A stretch of DNA of 5,924 nucleotides from an uncultured Pseudomonadota bacterium. GTDB lineage: Bacteria; Pseudomonadota; Gammaproteobacteria; Burkholderiales; SCOH01. Shown here one piece after another: positions 1 through 5,313 of the stretch. The DNA lies in assembly GCA_937863215.1 (NCBI GenBank), contig CALMFQ010000248.1, forward strand, positions 1-5,924. Reading direction: 5' to 3'. Every line of letters starts with the position of its first letter. The first letter of the stretch is position 1. The notes beneath the pieces were generated by a model, which made no database searches, was not told the DNA's origin, and worked only from the letters and a program-made list of their open reading frames with translations. Position numbers and translations under genes: made by a program.

Positions 1-20
1 TAAACTGACAAGGCAATAGA

Positions 21-52
21 AATAAAAAAGAGCTCCTCCAAGGGAGCTCTTT
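21..52 (-). terminator. Rho-independent terminator of the 122-aa gene
   Basis: A perfect 10-bp stem (27-36 pairs with 43-52, core GAGCTC) encloses a 6-base loop. Read on the minus strand it is followed by TTTTTTATT (29-21). The stem begins 3 bases after the TAG stop codon of the 122-aa gene, the normal place for an intrinsic terminator. On the plus strand the stem is followed only by TTTAAAC across its base, so termination in that direction would be weak. Confidence 0.88.
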
Positions 53-55
53 AAA

Positions 56-424
56 CTATCCCCATTCGCGTCCGTATCGTCGTAGCGGTGGCGCGATACT
101 GCCTCCATTCGGGCCTATATTCTGGAATTCATTTTTAAAATTGGCCATATATTCGTCGGTTACTTCATAACCGAGCTGCTCATAATTCGCTTTCACCGAA
201 GCAAAAAACTCATCAGGGGTCCCAAAATATAAGCCTTGGCTGTTATAGCCGTAACGAATCCCCGGCGTTACCTCTTTGGATCGCTGCACGGATTCTTCAC
301 TTAACGTTACAACGGCGCTTGGCGACATTCTAGGTTCTACTGACGTATTGGCCTGCAGGGTACTGCCTTTTTTGTTGGGCGCTGCAAGTACGGTAGCGGA
401 ACCAACTGGCGACATGGTAATCAT
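56..424 (-). CDS. Uncharacterised 122-aa soluble protein
   Basis: I do not recognise this protein. It has no signal peptide or membrane segment and should be cytoplasmic, unless it is exported without a classical signal. The first 50 residues are Ser/Thr/Pro/Ala-rich and look disordered. The second half (about residues 57-105) is richer in Tyr, Phe, Asn and Glu and looks like a small helical domain; the tail is Pro/Gly/Arg-rich. The ATG at 424-422 is supported by AAGGAAGG ending 4 bases upstream; a second ATG three codons later is a less likely start. The gene is a self-contained unit: a candidate sigma-54 promoter ends about 38 bases upstream, and a strong terminator follows the stop. Its GC content is about 49 % by hand count, against about 65-70 % in sampled ruvB lines, which may mean recent acquisition. 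That it is a real gene is well supported by these signals; its function is unknown. Confidence 0.8.
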   Translation of the reverse strand: MITMSPVGSATVLAAPNKKGSTLQANTSVEPRMSPSAVVTLSEESVQRSKEVTPGIRYGYNSQGLYFGTPDEFFASVKANYEQLGYEVTDEYMANFKNEFQNIGPNGGSIAPPLRRYGREWG

Positions 425-460
425 GTTTCCTTCCTTTTTCTGGCTAGACCGATATCTGCA

Positions 461-477
461 AGCACATCCCGTGCCTA
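461..477 (-). promoter_or_regulatory. Candidate sigma-54 (RpoN) -24/-12 promoter
   Basis: On the minus strand, 476 to 461 reads AGGCACGGGATGTGCT. Against the sigma-54 consensus TGGCACG-N4-TTGCW it matches 11 of 13 fixed positions, including the invariant GG (475-474) and GC (463-462) at the exact 10-base spacing. The predicted start of transcription is near 450, which leaves a leader of about 26 bases holding the ribosome binding site of the 122-aa gene. A sigma-54 promoter would need an enhancer-binding activator; I could not identify its binding site upstream. Confidence 0.5.
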
Positions 478-653
478 GCTTGAATCCAGCGATTCGGGGC
501 AGCCTTGGTTAAGTCAACCGGCAAAAGTTTCCGCTTTTATTCCGGATGGCGGTAATAGCTGCCACAGAAGACAATCCACGAGCCTCTACAACCGCACCAC
601 AAGCCGCTGCCAAATTCCGTGGAGCTGGGATGCGGCTCAGGCCGTGGCTGGAC

Positions 654-1694
654 TCAGCAATCACCGATACTGCACCAGCCGACGGTGCTGGTGCTGGTCT
701 TGCCGTCGGCATTGAGTGTCAGCAGCACTTGCGCGTTCGGCTGTGCCGTCAGCGTCAGCGTGCCGTTGGCGCCGGTGATGCGCATTTCGCCGCTATCCGG
801 GTAGTTGCGGTTGTTGCTGAAAATCAGCGGTGTATCCGGGCTCTTCATGTTGATTGAATAAGCGCCGGCAAAATCGTTGCTGCTGCCGGCAATGGTGCCA
901 TTGACGCTGAAGCTGGACCGGCTGCCCGAATCGCTTGCCGTCATGGTGAAATTGGCATAGCTGAACTGCTCACCGTCGCTGGTCGCAGCGCTCAAGGTAT
1001 TCGAGCTGACGCTGACGAGCGCGCCGCCAGCGATAATCTGCACCCCCATTGCCATATCGCCGGTCACGGTCGTGGCCACCTGCCGGCCATTCTCGGTCAC
1101 CGCCACCTGCAACCCCGGCGCCGGCATGCTCATGCCGACATTGAATACCGCCCCCACCTGGCCGAAATTACCGCTGGCCTGATTCAGCACCAGTGTAAAG
1201 CTGCCGCTCATTGCCGCAGTCACGCCACCGGCGGTTTCGCGGCAATTGTTGAAACGCGCGGTAACGCTGTCGCCGCTGCTGACAGTCTGCGAATTGTCGG
1301 CATCGTTGGTGGCAACGTCCATCGAACCGCCGCCAACGCAAGGCAGGGTAATGGATTGAGCAACCCCGCCGAGCAGCGCCGGCGCAAAATTGGCGCCGTT
1401 GAGCAGCTCGATGCCGCGCCGCGCCAGCAGCAGCGGCCATTGCACCTTCTGCTGCTGGCCGCTGACCTGCACGCCGCCCAGAATGCCGGCACCCGAGCTG
1501 CTGACACTGGATGCCGCATCCACCGCACCCACCGCGTTGTGCGCCACCTGTTGCTTGTTGCTGTCGGTCAGCACCACGGCGCTGGTCGATTTGTTGCCGC
1601 CGCTATCGTCACCACCGCCACCACCGCCGTTACATGCCGCGAGCGAGGTGCCGAGCAGGATTGCCAGCGCCAGTTGATTCGATTGCCGCATCAT
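654..1694 (-). CDS. Outer-membrane lipoprotein with glycine-rich linker
   Basis: A predicted lipoprotein of 346 aa, function unknown. Residues 1-20 form a lipoprotein signal peptide with lipobox L18-A19-A20-C21, so Cys21 would be lipidated. Asn rather than Asp follows the Cys, which in enterobacterial sorting rules favours the outer membrane. Residues 23-28 are six glycines, then an Asp/Ser/Gly linker. The rest is rich in Ser, Thr, Gly, Ala and Val with alternating hydrophobic stretches, suggesting a mostly beta structure. Mature cysteines at 119, 151, 341 and 346 could form two disulfides. Tandem ATGs start the gene; AAGGAG lies 6 bases before the first, which I chose. It starts 43 bases after the stop of the beta-barrel gene on the same strand, so the two are probably cotranscribed. 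No clear intrinsic terminator follows the stop. The lipoprotein call is firm; no named family is recognised. Confidence 0.85.
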   Translation of the reverse strand: MMRQSNQLALAILLGTSLAACNGGGGGGDDSGGNKSTSAVVLTDSNKQQVAHNAVGAVDAASSVSSSGAGILGGVQVSGQQQKVQWPLLLARRGIELLNGANFAPALLGGVAQSITLPCVGGGSMDVATNDADNSQTVSSGDSVTARFNNCRETAGGVTAAMSGSFTLVLNQASGNFGQVGAVFNVGMSMPAPGLQVAVTENGRQVATTVTGDMAMGVQIIAGGALVSVSSNTLSAATSDGEQFSYANFTMTASDSGSRSSFSVNGTIAGSSNDFAGAYSINMKSPDTPLIFSNNRNYPDSGEMRITGANGTLTLTAQPNAQVLLTLNADGKTSTSTVGWCSIGDC

Positions 1695-1737
1695 TGTTTT
1701 CTCCTTCGATTGTCCGAATCATGTTGTTGCCAAACTG

Positions 1738-2493
1738 TCAGAAATTGCGCGCCACACCGAACAGCAGCCGATCCATGCGCGATGCCGGTTGATGCACCTG
1801 TGCCGTGCCGACCGCCTGCAGCGGCGATGCGGCAAAGCGCTGCCGCTCCCACAGCAGCCGCAGCGTGAAATCGTCGTCCACCCGCCAACTGGCACTGAGA
1901 CCGGGTGACAGCCGGCCACGCGGCTGCAGCACCGGCGAACGGTCATAGCCGAAATCGCCCAGCCCGGCCTCGACCCGCACCCAGAACGGGTAGTTCAGCT
2001 GCGCACCAAGCTCGACCCGCGAGCCCAGCGCATAGCCAACACCGCCATGCAACGAGGCCACGCGCAAGGTTTCCGCCTGGTCGCGCCCCTGCAGCGGGTT
2101 GTAGATATCGCGCCGCCAGCGCTGCAGTGTCACCCCGGCCTGCAGGCGCCAGGCCGTTGCCGGCCGCCACCAGCGCTCCAGTTGCCCGTCCAGCCCGCGA
2201 TAGCGGCTATGCGAATATACCTTGGACTGGTTGTTCTGGTTGGCTCCGCGATACGACACATCGCCAATGTATGCCCCCAGCTGCGCATCCCAGCCGGCCG
2301 GCGCCGCCACCGGCGAGCGGTACGCCAGCACCGCGCGCGGCAGGAAGCCATCCTCGCTGACGAATTCGCCGTTATCTTCCAGCCAGCGCTGCTGCAGCAG
2401 GCCCAGTTCGAACGACAGCCCGGCTGTGGCGATGTTTGCCGCCAGTATCGCACTCGACGCTACGGTTGCCTTGACTGCGGTCAGTCTACCCAT
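1738..2493 (-). CDS. Outer-membrane beta-barrel protein, uncharacterised
   Basis: A 251-aa exported protein likely to sit in the outer membrane. Residues 1-24 look like a Sec signal peptide (Arg3 and Lys8, then an Ala/Ile/Leu-rich core, probable cleavage after ATA at 22-24). The mature part shows alternating polar/hydrophobic strands with aromatic girdles, for example at about 68-83, 96-111, 114-132, 142-156, 158-177, 193-205, 208-220 and 239-251. This would suit a barrel of 8-10 strands. The last residue is Phe, preceded by an amphipathic strand, the usual BAM recognition signal. Only a weak purine stretch (AGAAAG) precedes the ATG, so the start is less certain than the frame. It is the first gene of a probable two-gene unit with the lipoprotein and is divergent from ruvB. 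A transporter, adhesin or surface-assembly role is possible, but nothing in the sequence decides this. Confidence 0.8.
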   Translation of the reverse strand: MGRLTAVKATVASSAILAANIATAGLSFELGLLQQRWLEDNGEFVSEDGFLPRAVLAYRSPVAAPAGWDAQLGAYIGDVSYRGANQNNQSKVYSHSRYRGLDGQLERWWRPATAWRLQAGVTLQRWRRDIYNPLQGRDQAETLRVASLHGGVGYALGSRVELGAQLNYPFWVRVEAGLGDFGYDRSPVLQPRGRLSPGLSASWRVDDDFTLRLLWERQRFAASPLQAVGTAQVHQPASRMDRLLFGVARNF

Positions 2494-2557
2494 GACAAGC
2501 TTTCTGCCAAATGAACCGGCTCTACCAGGAAGACACCGCGCAATTTCTCGCAGCGAC

Positions 2558-2577
2558 TACTGTAGTTGTTTACAATC
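2558..2577 (+). promoter_or_regulatory. Candidate LexA (SOS) box upstream of ruvB
   Basis: CTGT (2560-2563), eight bases, then ACAA (2572-2575) matches the LexA pattern CTGT-N8-ACAG with one mismatch in the half-sites. The left flank is also ideal (TACTGT), and 11 of 16 positions match CTGTATATATATACAG. The box overlaps the proposed -10 element and lies just before the ruvB start codon, where a repressor would block transcription. ruvB is an SOS gene in E. coli, which supports the reading. The box also lies about 65 bases upstream of the divergent beta-barrel gene. Confidence 0.5.
2571..2576 (+). promoter_or_regulatory. Candidate -10 element for ruvB (TACAAT)
   Basis: TACAAT differs from the TATAAT consensus at one position. 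The -35 region at the usual 16-18 base spacing (around 2547-2554) is poor. A start of transcription 7-8 bases downstream would fall at or beside the ruvB ATG at 2584, implying a leaderless or nearly leaderless mRNA, which agrees with the lack of any ribosome binding site there. Confidence 0.4.
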
Positions 2578-2583
2578 GATAGC

Positions 2584-3657
2584 ATGATCCATACCGATAA
2601 TCTACAAGCCAGCGCCGCCCCCGAGCGCGTCGTCACCGCACAGAAACTCTCGGCGCAGGAAGAGGCGCTGGAACGCGCGCTGCGGCCGAAAATCCTCGAT
2701 GAATACGTCGGCCAGGAAAAAGCCCGCGGCCAGTTGCAGATTTTCATCGAAGCGGCGAAGAAGCGCGGCGAGGCGCTCGACCACGTACTGCTGTTCGGCC
2801 CGCCGGGGCTGGGCAAAACCACGCTGGCGCATATCGTCGCCCGCGAGTTGGGCGTCAACCTGCGCCAGACCAGCGGCCCGGTGCTGGAGCGCGCCGGCGA
2901 TCTGGCGGCACTGCTGACCAACCTGGAACCGCACGATGTGCTGTTCATCGACGAAATCCACCGCCTCAGCCCGGTGGTGGAAGAAATCCTCTACCCGGCG
3001 CTGGAAGACTTCCAGCTCGACATCATGATCGGCGAAGGCCCGGCGGCACGTTCGGTCAAGCTCGATCTGCCGCCGTTCACGCTGGTGGGTGCCACCACCC
3101 GCGCCGGCATGCTGACCAACCCGCTGCGCGACCGCTTCGGCATTGTCGCACGGCTGGAGTTCTACACCCCGGCCGAGCTGCAGAAAATCGTCAGCCGCTC
3201 CGCCAGCCTGCTCAACGTGCAGATCGACAACGAAGGCGCATTCGAAGTGGCAAAACGCTCGCGCGGCACACCGCGTATCGCCAACCGGCTGCTGCGGCGG
3301 GTGCGCGACTACGCCGAAGTCAAGGCCGACGGCCAGGTCAGCAAAGACATCGCCGATGCCGCACTGCTGATGCTCGACGTCGATCACGCCGGGCTGGACG
3401 TGATGGACCGCAAGCTGTTGAGCGCGATCCTGCACAAATTCGGCGGCGGCCCGGTGGGGCTGGACAACGTTGGCGCCGCCATCGGCGAAAGCACCGACAC
3501 CATCGAAGACGTGCTGGAGCCCTACCTGATCCAGCAAGGTCTGCTGCAGCGCACGCCGCGTGGACGCATGGCAACCTGGTCCACTTACCAGCACTTCGGC
3601 CTCAACGCGCCGGAAGCCTTGCGCACCCCCGATTTGTGGGGCAACACGCAGGGGTAA
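2584..3657 (+). CDS. ruvB: Holliday junction branch migration ATPase RuvB
   Basis: RuvB is the hexameric AAA+ motor that, with RuvA, drives branch migration of Holliday junctions during recombinational repair in the cytoplasm. The product is 357 aa from the ATG at 2584. Visible motifs, in order: Walker A GPPGLGKT (72-79), Walker B with DEIH (123-126), sensor 1 GATTR (169-173), the LRDRFG segment (181-186) holding the expected arginine finger, sensor 2 GTPRIANR (228-235), and a C-terminal winged-helix domain with TPRGR (324-328). Length and motif order are normal, with no damage. A TTG at 2566 is in frame, but the ATG gives the usual family N-terminus. No Shine-Dalgarno sequence precedes it; a -10-like TACAAT and a LexA-like box do. 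ruvA and ruvC are not adjacent, unlike the E. coli ruvAB arrangement. A small membrane-protein gene follows after 3 bases. Confidence 0.98.
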   Translation: MIHTDNLQASAAPERVVTAQKLSAQEEALERALRPKILDEYVGQEKARGQLQIFIEAAKKRGEALDHVLLFGPPGLGKTTLAHIVARELGVNLRQTSGPVLERAGDLAALLTNLEPHDVLFIDEIHRLSPVVEEILYPALEDFQLDIMIGEGPAARSVKLDLPPFTLVGATTRAGMLTNPLRDRFGIVARLEFYTPAELQKIVSRSASLLNVQIDNEGAFEVAKRSRGTPRIANRLLRRVRDYAEVKADGQVSKDIADAALLMLDVDHAGLDVMDRKLLSAILHKFGGGPVGLDNVGAAIGESTDTIEDVLEPYLIQQGLLQRTPRGRMATWSTYQHFGLNAPEALRTPDLWGNTQG

Positions 3658-3660
3658 GCG

Positions 3661-3864
3661 ATGGCGCAATCCACCTACGATGCCCAGCCACTGCCCGGCT
3701 CCGCAGCCCCCCTGCCGGAGCCGGCCGACGACATCGTCGAACTCACCCCGCCACCCGCCCCGACGCCGGAAGAGCAGCAGCGGCAAATGCTGTTGCTGAT
3801 GCATACCATCAAACTGGTTGTGGCGCTGGTATTGCTGCCCATTTTACTGTTCAAGATTCTGTAG
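3661..3864 (+). CDS. Small proline-rich single-pass membrane protein
   Basis: A 67-aa protein I do not recognise. Residues 1-42 are polar and hold ten prolines, including PPPAPTP (30-36), with several acidic residues; this part is probably extended and cytoplasmic. Residues 43-67 form one hydrophobic segment (core about 49-64, with Lys51 and Lys65 near its ends) that closes the protein, so it resembles a C-tail-anchored inner-membrane protein. It starts 3 bases after the ruvB stop, and AGGGG at the end of ruvB gives a usable ribosome binding site, so translation is probably coupled to ruvB. The spacing and composition support a real gene. Whether it works with RuvB, with the acyltransferase downstream, or with neither cannot be told from the sequence. 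Confidence 0.72.
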   Translation: MAQSTYDAQPLPGSAAPLPEPADDIVELTPPPAPTPEEQQRQMLLLMHTIKLVVALVLLPILLFKIL

Positions 3865-3900
3865 TGGCCGGTCCGGCTCCTGCGAAGTGACAAGGCCACT
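3863..3900 (+). repeat. Inverted repeat between small ORF and acyltransferase
   Basis: AGTGGCC (3863-3869) and GGCCACT (3894-3900) form a perfect 7-bp stem around a 24-base loop. The left arm overlaps the TAG stop of the 67-aa gene. The right arm covers part of the only AAGG near the acyltransferase start. Only three T residues come at its 3' end, so it is a poor terminator; a role in translational coupling or mRNA processing is conceivable. Confidence 0.35.
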
Positions 3901-3906
3901 TTCGCC

Positions 3907-5313
3907 ATGCTATTCAACTCACTTACGTTTGCGGCATTCTTTACCGTTCTGCTGTTGCTGTATACGCTGATTGGCAGCTGGGTCTGGCGCAAACGCTTGC
4001 TGCTGGTTGGCAGCTATCTTTTCTATGCCGCCTGGAATCCGCCTTACGTGGCGATTCTCGCCTTTTCCACCGTCATGGACTGGTGGCTCGCGCGCCGGCT
4101 GGCAAGCGCCGAGGCTCCCGCAACCAGAAAACTGCTGTTACTGACCAGCGTCGGCGCCAATCTGGGCCTGCTTGGCTTCTTCAAATATGGCACCTTTGTG
4201 CTGGCAAATTTTCAAGCCTTGCTGGCAAACATCGGCATAGTTTACGTTCCGCCGGAGTTTTCCATCATTCTGCCGGTAGGCATTTCGTTCTACACCTTTG
4301 CATCGCTCTCCTATACCGTCGACGTTTACCGGCGCGAGATCAGGGCGGATGCCAGCCTGAGCGACTATGCGCTGTTCGTCAGCTTCTTCCCGCATCTGGT
4401 GGCGGGCCCGATTGTCCGCGCCAGGCTGTTTCTGCCGCAATTGCAAACGCCGCGCAGCGCCAGCAAGGACCAGCTCGGCTGGGGCATGGCCTTGCTGGTG
4501 ATCGGTCTGTTTGCCAAAGTGGTAATGGCGGACGGCTTACTGGCACCGGTGGTCAATCAGGTGTACGCGGCACCGGGGAATTTTTCGGCACTGGATACCT
4601 GGCTGGCGATATTCGCCTTTTCCGGGCAGATTTTCTACGATTTCAGCGGCTATTCCACCTGCGCCATCGGCATTGCCCTGTGCTTCGGCTTCGAATTTCC
4701 CGACAACTTCCGCTATCCCTATGCCGCACGCAGCTTTTCAGATTTCTGGCGCCGCTGGCACATCTCGCTGTCCACCTGGCTGCGCGACTACCTGTACATC
4801 CCTCTTGGTGGCAATCGTGGCGCAACCTGGAAAGTACAGCGCAGCCTGTTCCTGACCATGCTGATCGGCGGACTGTGGCATGGCGCGTCGTGGCTGTTCG
4901 TGATCTGGGGAGCCCTGCATGGCTTTTATCTGGCGCTGGAGCGCCTGCTGCGCGGGCCAGTCAGCCAGCACGCCAAAGAGCCGACGCTATTTGCCGGTCT
5001 GCTTGTGTTTGTAATTGTCAGCCTTACCTGGATTCCGTTCCGGGCACCAGACATGGCCACTGCAGTAGAGATCGTCCAGGGTGTGCTGCGTTTCTCGGCA
5101 TTGCCGAAGCTGGCGAAATTTGAGGCACTACTGGCGTTTGGCGCCATTCTCGCCACGCTGGTGTGGCATAACAGAATGCGCCATACCTCACTCGAAGCGC
5201 TATTCGCGCAAAACAAGCCAATCCAGAACAGTGCCATGCTGGCAGGCGCAATCCTGCTGATATTCCTGTTTTCCGGAGGAGAACGGCATGCTTTCATCTA
5301 CTTCCAGTTCTAG
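3907..5313 (+). CDS. MBOAT-family O-acyltransferase, AlgI-like
   Basis: A 468-aa polytopic inner-membrane protein of the membrane-bound O-acyltransferase family. AlgI-type members pass acyl (usually acetyl) groups across the membrane to modify exported polysaccharides or other envelope polymers. The N-terminus MLFNSLTF is typical of AlgI relatives. The conserved block WHISLSTWLRDYLYIPLGGN (284-303) and the segment GGLWHGASW (321-329) are intact. His325 fits the essential MBOAT histidine (His322 in P. aeruginosa AlgI) and His285 a second conserved one. About ten or more hydrophobic segments are spread over the length, which is normal for the family. No good ribosome binding site precedes the ATG; AAGG lies 11 bases away. 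GC content (about 55-60 % in sampled lines) is below that of ruvB. The overlapping downstream gene is the usual kind of partner. The substrate is unknown: no alginate or cellulose genes are in view, so I give no gene symbol. Confidence 0.94.
   Translation: MLFNSLTFAAFFTVLLLLYTLIGSWVWRKRLLLVGSYLFYAAWNPPYVAILAFSTVMDWWLARRLASAEAPATRKLLLLTSVGANLGLLGFFKYGTFVLANFQALLANIGIVYVPPEFSIILPVGISFYTFASLSYTVDVYRREIRADASLSDYALFVSFFPHLVAGPIVRARLFLPQLQTPRSASKDQLGWGMALLVIGLFAKVVMADGLLAPVVNQVYAAPGNFSALDTWLAIFAFSGQIFYDFSGYSTCAIGIALCFGFEFPDNFRYPYAARSFSDFWRRWHISLSTWLRDYLYIPLGGNRGATWKVQRSLFLTMLIGGLWHGASWLFVIWGALHGFYLALERLLRGPVSQHAKEPTLFAGLLVFVIVSLTWIPFRAPDMATAVEIVQGVLRFSALPKLAKFEALLAFGAILATLVWHNRMRHTSLEALFAQNKPIQNSAMLAGAILLIFLFSGGERHAFIYFQF

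Noticed and set aside
512..517. TTGACT on the minus strand as a sigma-70 -35 box for the 122-aa gene
   Set aside because: No acceptable -10 element lies 16-18 bases downstream (AATCGC and neighbours); the sigma-54 match nearer the gene is better.
518..545. Hairpin CCGG..AAAAG / CTTTT..CCGG as a terminator for the lipoprotein unit
   Set aside because: The AT-rich 5-bp stem is weak, it is broken by mismatched bases, and it has no T tract on the minus strand.
602..637. Inverted repeat AGCCGC / GCGGCT downstream of the lipoprotein gene
   Set aside because: Only 6 bp with a 24-base loop and no T tract; expected by chance in GC-rich DNA.
509..712. A 67-codon minus-strand frame overlapping the end of the lipoprotein gene
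   Set aside because: Alanine-rich, no ribosome binding site seen, and half of it lies within the lipoprotein gene; probably a shadow.
1611..1628. Two tandem copies of ACCACCGCC as a contingency repeat
   Set aside because: Two copies of a 9-base unit only change the glycine count in the lipoprotein linker and cannot shift the frame; too short to call a phase-variable tract.
2566..2568. TTG as the ruvB start, six codons upstream
   Set aside because: It lies inside the proposed LexA box and before the -10 element's end; the ATG at 2584 gives the usual RuvB N-terminus.
2602..3804. A 400-codon open frame antisense to ruvB
   Set aside because: It lies fully opposite ruvB and the 67-aa gene in GC-rich DNA, where antisense frames stay open by codon bias; its product is a low-complexity Gln/Ala/Arg/Val mix with no motif.
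4083..5123. A 346-codon open frame inside the acyltransferase gene
   Set aside because: It overlaps intact MBOAT motifs in another frame, is Arg/Ala/Gln-rich without membrane segments, and shows no family features.
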